A stretch of DNA of 33,363 nucleotides from CAJAUT01 sp043809365 (GTDB lineage Bacteria; Patescibacteriota; Microgenomatia; UBA1400; UBA12108). The notes beneath the pieces are model-generated. The model was not told where the DNA came from, did no database searches, and saw only the letters and a list, made by a program, of their open reading frames with translations. Where the stretch lies: positions 1-33,363 of the forward strand of contig JAZDDW010000006.1 in the NCBI GenBank assembly GCA_043809365.1, in the 5' to 3' direction. Positions within the stretch are counted from its first letter, which is position 1. Each line of letters starts with the position of its first letter. A program made the position numbers and the translations under genes. Positions 14,179-26,100 of the stretch are shown one piece after another.

Positions 14179-17100
14179 ATTTGAGAATGCATTGGAACAA
14201 CCTACAAAAGTAATTTTGTGATTGTTGCCGATTGGATTCCAAATCCCGTTATTACAAAAGAGATAACGATCTTTGTTGGCGGAGTTGGGTTTGACGGTCT
14301 GTTCTTCTTGTTTGGAACAATTGGAACCCTCGACGGCGGCGCAAGATCCTTGTATACAACCATTAATACATACCTCTGAATCTTCCGAGGAAGAGAAGTG
14401 GAGAACCTTTCCCCAACAAAAATTGTCATTGGGATCAAGGATCGGAGTGCATTGACACGAGTTGCTCCATTGGGTGGGAATGAGGCCGTCAGCGCATTTA
14501 CTTTCCAAATCTTTGTCGCAACAAGCCTGATTTTCTTGTCCACATTGGGAAGTGGAGGGGAGAATGGGAAGAAGATTTGTGGAGTGGGGAGGTTTTGGAT
14601 TAAAGATTTTTTCTAGAGTATTGATGGATTGGACAATTGTTTTTTCCCAGAGTGGGCAGACGGAAGCGATGATCGATGAGCTGGCATGGGCACGAGGGAT
14701 AAGGTAAGCGACATTGGAAGTAAGACAGTCGGTTTGGGGATCAATGAAATCATCGAGTTGTTGCGAAAGTGGAGCGGTAGTTGTGGTCGACGAAGATTGT
14801 CCTCGCAGGGATTGAAACCAGGTGGAAATGAGAGGGAGATTGCGTGCCCAGGTCATGACGTTGTAGGTGAGAGTGGGGTAGTCGGGGAGGAGGGTGAGGA
14901 GGGGAGAAGTAGAGAGTGTGGTAAAGAGTGATTGGACGACTCCAGTGGGGAGGAGGGCGGGGGAGGAAGAAGAAATTGATTGATGCCGAAGATATTGATT
15001 AATAACCTTGAGCATATTCTGGTATCCAGAGTTATTCAGTTTGTTAATATAGTCGTCAAAATATTGACCACGAAGGTTGGTACCGGGATCAAAGAGGGGA
15101 TAGTTTTTGCGAAATTCATCGAGGGTTAATTCGTTGCCTTTCTGATCATGAGATGCTTGCCAGAAAGACTTAAAAGCTTCGCGGATATTCCCATTGTGGG
15201 AAAGAATCCAGTTTTCAACGCCGATGCCGCCGAATCCTCCATCTTCGTATGCTTTATAGGCGTGCCCATCTTTGAGGAGTTTCTTGGCGAGGAGAATGTT
15301 GGAAACAACTTGTTGTTTATCTGGGGGGGGGAGTGAGTTGAGACGATCGGAAACAGCTTGATTGGAGCTGTACAGGAGACTGTCTTCGCGAGTAGTAATC
15401 CCAACATCCAAATCGATAGTTTCGGTGAGTTCGGGTAGATTGACCTGGTTGAAACGGACTTGATTGAAGGATTCACCACTGGCGGCGTAAATTTCGGCTA
15501 AGTGGGGGAAGGTCGAGCGAAGGGCGGCAGCAATGACACCAGATTGTTTGAAGTCTCGACGATTGAGGATGAGAGTGTAGTCGAAGTCATAATCTTTGGG
15601 AAGATTTGTTCCTCGACCGGATGATCCAATATTGATTAAGAGTGCATCGGTGAGATTGGCGGAAGCGGGATTTTCTGCGAGGCTGATACCAAAAGAGGTA
15701 AGGATGGCATGGATTTTGGCGCGGACCGGAGTTTCGACTCTTTGGATATCTTGAGAATTGACGCTCGGATCGGGGTCAAGACTGTTGTGTTTGATAAGTT
15801 TGGCAAAAATATCTTGAGGTGTTAAAGTAGTGACTTTGAGTGGTTGCTCGTGGACACCGGCGAAGAACTTGAGCCGATCGGCATACATTTGAGGAGTGAA
15901 AATGAGCTGACCTTCTTTGGAATAGACGGGGATATAAAAGCCATTGAGCATGATGCTCTGGTAAAGTGTATCGAGTTCGGACTCGGTAAAGCCATTGTTG
16001 ATAATGGCGTCAAAGTAGGATGAGGGATAGGCTCCGCGAATACCAACATGGCGTTCTGCGTCGATCACTCCTGTGACGAAAAGTTCGAATTGACCTTTTT
16101 GAGCTGATTCTCCCAAATCACTGCGGTAAAATCTATTTGGAAGGTTTTTGGTGACAAAAATTAAACTTCCGAAGGTGGTACTAGCCAAAGATTGCTGAAT
16201 GGCTGTTTGGTATCCGACTTGGGCGTCGGCGATAGTCGTCATAAATAGGTCGGTATCGAGGGGCGTGGAGTCATTGCCGGCTAGGTCTCCCATCAACTCG
16301 GTAGCGCGAGGGCCATTTTCGAGAATGCTCAAGATTACCCCTGTTTTTGGAGTTGTAACCATGGCTTTTGTTAGATCACCTGCATCTAATGTTAATTGTG
16401 GGTGGGTGCTGGCATAGGCGAGATTGCGGGATGTAGTCTCGGCACGTATGCCCTGCATGTGGGAAACGATATCTCTTAAACTGGTATATCCGGTGTTATG
16501 GAGGAAGAGCTCTTCAATCCTGCCGATAAGCGATGTCTCGGGGGTAATACTTAGATCTGTATAGAGGGTGTTTTGGATAAACGCCCGTAGGTATGTTTGG
16601 TTGAAAGCTTGTTGTAGATCTAAATCTAGACCAGAGCGAATTCGAGTTAAATTGCTGGAGCGGTAGAGAGCATCCATTTTGGTAATAAATGAGACAACCT
16701 GTTTGGTTTCTGGTGGATCTAGTTCTTTGCCTTGCATAAATTGATCAACGAGATTGGCATAATCGCTGAACAGAGAGAGATAACTTTCAAGATTACGATT
16801 GCCAGATTCCACGGCAGCGTGGAAAAGGTCCAGCTGGAGAATTAATCGGCGCATGCCGTCGGATTTTTGAGCTTGGATGGCGGGAGAAGTCCTAAAGGAA
16901 ATTTTAGAATCTAAAATAGTTTTGGGATAGAGATAATTGAATACCCTGATTAGTTTGATAAATTCGGGGAGATTGTTATAAGTGAGTGTACGGTCAATAT
17001 TTTCGTACGTACCTACCGGATCTTTGACTTGGAGGAGCTGGACAATTAGAGGCTCTTTAATTTTTTGAATAAGAGAGACGGGAGATTCGTCAATCTTGGT

Positions 17101-20100
17101 GGCGAGAATGGTGTAGATATTAATTTGATCAGCAGATAGTGAATAGAAAAATTCTATGCCGCCCGGCTCTAACCAACGATTGCGGAGGAGGGGGTAGTCG
17201 CGGAAAGTTTGCCAGAATCTTTGTTGCTCACGGGATAGAGTGGCGATTAGTTGATCGACATCTTGTTTTTGAATGATTCCCCAGGCCGCATCAATTTGTT
17301 GATCATTGGTTAAGCCTGAAATAATATTGGTGGCGAGCTCTTCTTTTGTGGCGTTAGGATTATTTGATAGATATTCAAAATAATTTGCATCCCACAACTC
17401 TGGATTAGATAAAGCTGGGGTGAAAAATAGATCGCTAACTATTTCTCCTGCTACCGAATATGCGTGGGTGGTGGGATAGGTCCTGGATAGATAGGGCAAT
17501 AATTCCTTCTTGAAAGACGTGATAAAGAGTAAAAATGAAGGGCTGGTAGAGCAAGTTCGGGTTAGATCTGTGAGTTGTTCGGAAGGGATGCCTGGGAGGA
17601 GTGAGGAGATGAAGCTGGATAGCTGCGGTAAACTATCTGGCTTGATGGTATAGTCAGATGGGTAATAACTATTGTATTGATATAGATCTAGAATTCGGAT
17701 GAGTTCGTTGGTGGCAGATCCAGATAAGGCAGGAGGGTTGTCCATTATTTTCTTGGAGATGGCTGGTTTAATTCCTCGGACCATTGCCTCCTGAAGAGCG
17801 TTTAGCCTAACCTGTTGGATACCCTGTTGGATGGTGTTACCATTGGCGATGATTTGTAGTTTTGACTTCACGACCGCCATAGTGTCGGATGCCGAAAATA
17901 GTGGACGAAAAACACTTGGACGCCGGGAGATCGTGCGGGCGAGTTCGATAGCCTCTTTGTGTTCTAGAATGGCAGTAAGGAGAAACTTGCCGGTTTCTCC
18001 AGGGTAATTTTTGGTGGTGAGCTCGAGGGTCGCGATGTCTTGATTTAAACTAATAATATCATGGGGATTGACGGTGGGAATATTGTTCCTGGAGACGCGG
18101 TCCCAAGAGTATTGAAGCAGATAAGAAATATTGATGGAAGCATTCTCTGGAAAATATTGAGACAAATGATTAATGGCAGTTAATATTTCTGGAGCTAGCG
18201 AGGGATTTAGGGCAGATATATTTAGAATATTATTTAAGTTGGAGGTATTTTTGACTGCCTCAAGCCAGGTCGCAAAATGCTCATCATTGTTCATGGAGGC
18301 CCAGATTTTAAGCGCTTGGGGGTAGATGCCATATTTGCCAATATTAGGCTCATTCTTTAGATGATTAAAAATCCAGAAAATGTGATCGGGTGAAAAATTA
18401 TCAGCGTTGATAATCTTGAGAGTTTCGAGTAGATAATAGTTTTTATCAAAAGAACTTGTGGCAAGAGGAAGATAATTTGACTCTTTGACAATTTCGTCTA
18501 GGAAATTAAATGATTCTTCTGGATTGTCGTTGAGCGTAAACACGCGGAGAGCTTCGGTAACTCCACTATTTAAATAATTGAATTGTTTTTTAATTGGTTT
18601 TTTCTCCCCTAGATTATGAATGTTGTTAAAAATGACAGTTAAGTGATGACGTTGTGAAATAGTTAAATTGTTGAGCCGATTTAAATATGTTTCGAGGTTC
18701 GGCGATTTGAGACCAGTAACCATAACTTCTCCGGAATAGTTAGAACCAAAGCGATTATTGAAAGTTTGACTGGATATAACGAGATCATCGATATGGAGTG
18801 AGATTTGAAAGAATAGATTGGTAGCGTTCTCTTTTTCGGCGAGATCATGAATGGTGGGAAATAAGTCTCCATCTTGAATGACTTTGTTTTGTGAATTTTG
18901 TTTGGGGATGGAACGTAGGATTTGTCCGAGGGGATTGAGATTGGAGACAAGAGTATCGAGAGTTGATTGAGTAGGTTTTTCTCCGATCATGGAAACAAGA
19001 TCCCAAGTGTCTAGATAGGAGGTATTTCTGAGAAGCTCACTAATGCTAGTGAGGATGGGAAGGGCGGTTTCGAGATCTAGACCGGAATTGGATAGTCTCT
19101 TGAATAACTCGGTTGTGGCATAAGGATTATTTGAGAGGAGAATGTTGGATAATTGAGTAGAGTGGGGTTGGATTTTGTCCCAATTAATGTCGGAATATTG
19201 ATTTAATAGTCCATTAAGCAGATCGTGAGGGTTGATTTTTGGTTGAGAGATCTGGATAGTGCGGGCGAGAGTGACTACCTGGATAAGGGCGGTGACCTTG
19301 TCGTTGTCATCCCGAAATTTTAGTTTGCTAAGATAAATTTGGGGTGTGCGGTGGCTGACGAGGACACTAATGAGTTTGTTGCCGTCTGGCTCGGCTTTGA
19401 GAGTGTTGATGACTTCATCTTTTTGAGCGTCGGAGAGAGTGTCTCCTAGACGATTTTTCCATTGATTGAGTTTGAAATTTTGGTAGCGATGGTTAGCCCA
19501 CTCGCGGGTGCGGAGGAGGAGGGAGGGGGAAGCTTGGGTAGTGGTAGAAGTGAGATTAGATCGGATTATATTTATAAACTGCTCGGTGAGCCGTTGGGTA
19601 GTATCTGATTCTGTGTAGCCAAATTGACTGATGGCGGTGGCTTTTTCGAGAGGAGCATTACCAAAATCTCCAATTATCACCTGTCCTGTCTTAGTAGTAG
19701 AGTCAATAATGATGAAGTAGGAATCGTTGGGAATAATGATTCCCAGCTCATCGGCACGAGTGGCAATGTCTTGGAGAGACTGGCTGATGACACCAATATT
19801 GTTGATTTTGGTAAGTTGGGGGATATCGTCGGCGGGAGTGTTGAACGAATAAAGTTCCAACTTGCCGTTGTGAGTGAGGTCGGTGAAGCCAAGGGTATTG
19901 GGACGACCGGGGATCTCGATCATCTCGGGAGGGACCGGGAAGCCATGTTCTTTGAGGTAATGGTAATTGTCTTTCTGCCTTTGGACGGCAACGGGCGAGG
20001 ATAATTCCTTGAGAATAAAGTAACCTAAGTCTTGTCCGTGACTATTGATGCGGGCTCGAGTGGTTTTGAGTGATTCGGATGAGGGGATACCGAGGTCGGT

Positions 20101-23100
20101 TTCTTCGGAGATAACAAGGCTATTTGCATTGGTTTCCCATGGCATTGTGGTGATATTGTGCTGGTTCAAATACCCTCGAATAGATCCGGCAATGCTTTTG
20201 TCTCCGAAGATGAAGGTAAGGGTTTTTTGGATTTCTGTAATGGGATCAGTTGTTAGTGAAGCTAGATTATATTCTGCGATGTAAGCACGATATTCTTTTA
20301 TTTCGATTGGAAGTTCTGGATTATTTCGGTAATCGATGGCATGAACGGTTTCATGAGCTAGTTTACCCAGCTCGGTTGGATCGAGGCTTGTTGGATTTTT
20401 AACGTAAACTGCATCCGTTCCCCAAGAATCGTCGTAGAAGGCATTGGTTGCGGGAATTTCATTTTGGAATTGCTGTGGTATTTCATCAAAAGATTTAATG
20501 GGAATGTTATGTTTGGCCGCAACACCGAGGATATTGTCAAGATATTCTTTGGGGTTGGTACGACGTATTTCTGGTTTTAGTAATTCGGTTTCAGCGAGAA
20601 TTTTGACTTGGTCAGCTAACAATTTCGTTACTAATTGTTGAGTATCATTGATAGTGTATCCGGTCAAAGCTTGAGAAACTCTACTCTCATAGGGTAGAGT
20701 GGTATTTGACGATGTGACCTGTACCCCGCCTCCCCAGCCAGCGCCGTTTTCATCAATACCCATGTCATAGGTATCGTTGACACGGATTTGGTAGTATTCT
20801 TCTCCAGTAGTGCCTGTGGTGGTTTTGAGTAATTTGATTTGGGAGTAGGGGACACCAATGGCGTCGGCGTAGGTGCGAACACCAGGGGGGAGAGAAGTGG
20901 AGGGACTGATGAGGGTCACGGGTTGGGCGTAGGGGATGTTGCTGACCTGAGTCTTGCCTGAGTGGTCGGTGTAATGAATGATCACAACTGCGCGGGTGGT
21001 CTGAAGCTTGTCTGCGTTATTCCTGGCGACAGCTTCTGTGACGTTTTGCTGATCAATCGCGATCGAGGCGATGAGTTCTTCTCTAGTCTGGAAGATTTGA
21101 GGCGACATGTCTCCACTTGTTGAGAGTTTACCAGATACTTCGACTATAGTTTGAAGTCGAATAGGTTGGGTGAGGTCAATATCGAGAGTGGTAGAGCTAG
21201 CGGATAGATGGATGAGAGTATCGGTGGGAGGGGTAAGTGTTTCTTGTGGGGTGGGAAGAGTGGAGGGTGATTGAGAGTTGTGGAAAAGAGAGTTAAACCA
21301 TGTTTTAAGTTGGGTGAAGGGGGAGGATGTGGGGGTTTCGAGAGTGGGGAGGCGGCGAGCGAGACTAGTCCAGTTGGCGAGACGGATGGATTGGAGGAGA
21401 ATAGCAGCTTCCGCATGAGAGTAGCCTTTGGAAAGGAGAGTTCCAAAGGCGTTTACAGCTTGTTGAACGAGTTGGTTTTGGGCGTCGGCACTGAAATATT
21501 TATCGAGCATGTACTGTTGGAGCGGTTGGCCATTTTGACTGTATTGGTCGAGGACATCATGGGTTGATGATTTTTGTGGGATACTCTTCATGATTTGAGT
21601 GCGGATGGGAGCTAAATTATCGACAAAATAGGTATAGTTGCTGTGTTGGAGAGCGGTAACGACATCCTCTTTGTAACTATCCCATGACTTGCCAGTTTTT
21701 TGATTACCGGCGATTTGGGCAAGGATTTCGTTGGCGACATTAATTTCAGCACCCAGTCTGGAGTTGAAGGAGAATCGAGCAATGACTGAAGCTAATTCAG
21801 CAAGGTTCTGACCACGATAGATGTAAAAAAGTTCAGAAGAGTTGGTGGGGTCATAGTAGATAATTTCGTTGGGACGGATGACGTAGGTTGATTGTTGGTT
21901 TTGATGAGCTTGGGTGATTTGGTGTTGCTCGTTTTCAGTGAGGTTAAGCCGAGTAATATTCCCAACCGAAAGATAATCTGACTCTAGATTTAACTGTGAG
22001 GAAAGTGAGGAGATTTGTTCCTGAAGTTTATTTTGGTCTAAGCTTGGAGTGAGAGCTTGGATATTGGGAAAGAGAGCAAGTTGGATAGTTTGGAAAAGTG
22101 AGTGTTGATCTTCGTGAGCAATGGTATCAACAAGATCTTGATCAGCACGATCGACGTTGAATATATTTTCTGTTCCAGGAATGAGGGAGCTACTATTTTT
22201 ATGAAAACCACCTACTTTGTTAATAACATTGGCGACTTCTTTTGGTGTTAGTTGAATTGGTTGTTGGTTGGCGACATTGCCTGGTGTTTTGTAGGCGCGA
22301 GCAAAGTCAGTATGATCGTTTGAAATGAAATTAATAGTGGAGTAGCTGTATTCAACGCGGATGATTCCTTGGGGGACAAAGCCGAAAGCGGCTTGCCACA
22401 AAGATATGGGGGTGAGATATTGTTGGCGCAATTCTTGGATACGTGTGTGTTGAAGCATATAGGAGTTGACAGCAAAGAGGAGATTGTTAATCTCGGCATT
22501 GGTGAGTTGGGAATTTTGTGCTTCTTGGAAGGTTAGGTTCAGTATTTCATCACGAGTAATGTTGGGGTTGTCAGATATTTTTTGAGCGAGATTGTTTTGA
22601 AGACGAGTGATAGTTTGATAGCGGGTTTGGAGATTGATGCGAAAAGTATCGATGGCTTCTCTACGGGCAGTACCCGTGAGTTTAGAAGCATTATCTAGTT
22701 GAGCGGGAAGATCCAGTTTGGGATCGGGGGTGGTGGACCGACTGATCGTAGTAACTTTTCCATTTGCGTTGGAGCTGTCTTTAACGATTTTCACAGTGGT
22801 GTTGCCAAAGGTTAGGATGTCGCCGTAATTTAAGAATATACTGTCTTCGCCAGAGAATATTGCTTGGAGAGTCGAAGTTTTACCGTTGATAGTGATTGGG
22901 GAATTTAAAGGAGTCTTGTTACTGACGACAACCATGACTGCGTGGGTCTCTGCGGGGTAGTTAACGATCACCAAGCTGGGTTTGTTACTCTCAAATGAGA
23001 GTCCATAGCCATCTGGATAAATGTATGACGTATTGGTGTAAGCTATGGCGTCGTCGATCCATTCGATTTTTTGGCTTGGAACGCTGGGCGAGGTGGGACG

Positions 23101-26100
23101 ATCTAGCAAGCTTGCGATAGCTTGGCGAATAGAGTCAGAGATGGGGGTAAGTCCTCCTTCGCCAAGGCTACGGACGGGTGAGATGGGAAGGGTGGGAGTG
23201 TTAGAGAGTTGGGAGAGCAGATTGTGGATGGCAGTATGAGTGGTGGATTGAATGAGACCGACTTTGGTAAGATCGATTTGCTCTTTGGTGGAAATGGCGG
23301 GGGCAGTAGGGGTGGTGGGGGGGGTGGGGAGGGCTTGGCGGGTGAGGGCGGAGCTAATCCTGGTGGTGAGGGTGCGCAGGGGAGTTGCAATGACAGTGAG
23401 AGCGGTGGTAATGCTCGATTGGATACGAGTCATTAGATTAGTGAGAGGTTGGGTAATGCGAGAGGCGAGAGTGGGAGTTGTAGTTTGGACAAAGCCAGAG
23501 CGCACGGCGAGGTCAGAGAGGGCCATGGTGTTGGTGGAACCCCGCGTATACTCTGAAGGGAAGGAAGTGCCGATATCATTGAGAGTTGCAATGATCAAGT
23601 TGCGCGAGGTGGTCTCTTTTCCGGCGATGATCCCACCAGCGAGAGCCTGGCCAAATTCGGCTTTGGAGAGGGGAGTTGTGAGGCTGTAGCGCCTGGTGAG
23701 GTCAGAGATAATGTCGGGACTGACTCCGGCTTTTTGAGCGCGGGCCAGAATTGCGACTTTTCTGGCTGTGGCGGTTTCGTATTCTTTGTAAAGAACGTCA
23801 AGCGTAGCTTCACGGGTGGGGGTGGTGGGAAAGGCGAGACCGGCGTGGGAGATTTGAGACTCAAAATCTTTGAGCTCGGTCAGGAAAGCGGGGTTGCCAG
23901 CACAGGCTTGCCTCAAGGCTGATGTAATCTGGCGAGTTTCATCGGAAGTAATTTGCTTGATTAGTCTCCCCACAGTTTCGTCGGCAACAACTCTCTCTTG
24001 GTTGGAGAGAGCTAGTTTAACGGCGTTACGGGGAGAGAGTGACTCGGTTGTACCAGAGAGAAAGAGAGAATAGGGGGAGGAGGCATAGCCACGGAGACGG
24101 CCGGCGGATTGGAAGGTTTCGTCTTTGATAAAGGTGGTGGCATCACCCACGACAAGTGCTTCACTAATGATATTTTTGGGCGGGTCTCCGCTGGGAGGTT
24201 TGAAGTTAGTGCCACGAGTTCTGTTTTGGAAGTAGGCAACAACTTTGTTGTTTTCATCTCCTAAAAGTTTGACTGACTGTTCGTATAATTCTTCGGGGGA
24301 GAGATCTTTGGCGATTAACTCGCCAATATCATCGATGGAGCTGGCGCCCGCTAACTTGGCGGGGTCGATTTTGTAGAGGGCTTGAGTACCGTCACCGTTT
24401 AAGAGAGCCACATAAAAGGTTTCACCTGGTTTGGCTTTGGCAGTAATAGCTTTGAGGTTGGTGATGGCTGTTTGATCGAGATTTTGGCCGACGGCAGCTC
24501 CACTTTTCATGTCGATGACCATGGCAATTTCGCCGTTATCCAGTTTGGTGCGGACGGTGGCTGCCAAATCTTGGGCAATATCTTCGAGATTAGCCCCAGT
24601 TTTGACTAATTGGGGTTCGTGGAGGGGGATAGATTCGTAGAGGGTAGTGAAACCGAACTTGGCTTTGGGGAGGGCGTCGGTGGCATCCGTGCCATAGATG
24701 GCACCCAAGCGATCAAAAAGAGTTGAGGCATCCGAGACAATGCTCCTTGAGTTGACCTCTAAATCTGCCAGAGCCACTCCAGTGGCATTTAATTTCGCCA
24801 AACCTTCCTCTTGGAGAGCCAGGGCTTGCATGGGGGCAGAGTATTGCTGATTGGTGATAGCTTTATCTTTGGCAAGCTTGATGAGTCCATTTTCGACGGT
24901 GTATTCATCCCCCGGAATCATCGAGATGACGGAGAGACGCGAGTACAGGGCGTCGTGGTGGGCATCTCCTACGCGCATGGCACGGTAGAGGTCGGGGGCG
25001 ACGTCATCGCCAAACTGGTTTTGGAGCTCGGCGAGACTAGCGCGGCGAAGGGCATCAAATTCTTCCGTCAATTTGCCTAGATCGGGTTGATTGAGTACAT
25101 TCTGAATGATGGAGTGGGCTGGAGAGTCGCTCCCTAGTTCCTGTTGAGCGCGCTTGAGGGAAGAAGTAATTGCTTCTTTCCGTTGTGCGCTTGTTAAAGG
25201 ATCAAGAGCTAGCGATTGCGCATTGCGGGAGAGCACTACCGTGCCATCACGAGCACCTTGGACGAGGGGGTGGTCGGCAGTTTCGGCAAAGACGTCTAGG
25301 ATTTCTTGACCGTTTTTGAGGCCAATGCTAGTTTTTTCGCCGGATAATTTGGCGATCGCCATGGGAATGCCTTGGGAACTCATCCAGCGGCCAGTGAGAG
25401 TACCCATTTCGTCAATGTTGGCGGCTGGCTTACTGGCAAAGATGTCGGTCCACATTTGCGCTAGTTTGGGATTACTAACCGACTCGCCCAACTCGAGGGC
25501 TACGACATCGTTTAGGGCAAAACCCAAGTCATCAGTGAGCATGGTAATTTTGAAGGGTTTGCCAGCGGGATCGGCAAGGCGGGCGAGAATATCATCGACG
25601 GGAACGTCGTTGCCAGCGAGATTACGAATGAGAGTTTGGCCACTCCCGTCTTTGGTAATGTGAAGGATGTTTTGTGCGCCGTAGAGCGAAACAAGCTGTT
25701 TGTCACGAGATAAGGCATCGGCAAGTTGATTCTTTCCTACGCTTTCGATAAAAGTACTCCCTCGGTCGAGATGATATTTGGCTAAGAGTGGGGTCAAAAC
25801 AGTATTTTTGCCACCACCGGTTGTCGGGTTGAGAATAATACGGAGAGTGCTATCGTCGGGAGTTTGGGCAAGAAGAACGAGGGTGCGCAGATCGGCATCG
25901 ATCTGTTCGTCGCGCAGTCCGGTAAAGTTGGAGGCCTTAAGAAGGGTGTCAAAATCATCATTAAGAGAAGTAATGAGATTGAGTTCTTGTTGGGATAGGG
26001 TTGTGTTGGCATTGGGAACAATTTTCCCCCCTTCGATTTTGATGTTTTTGAAGGTACCGGTTGTGTCGTCGAGCCAGGAACTAATAATTTTGGCGTCGGC

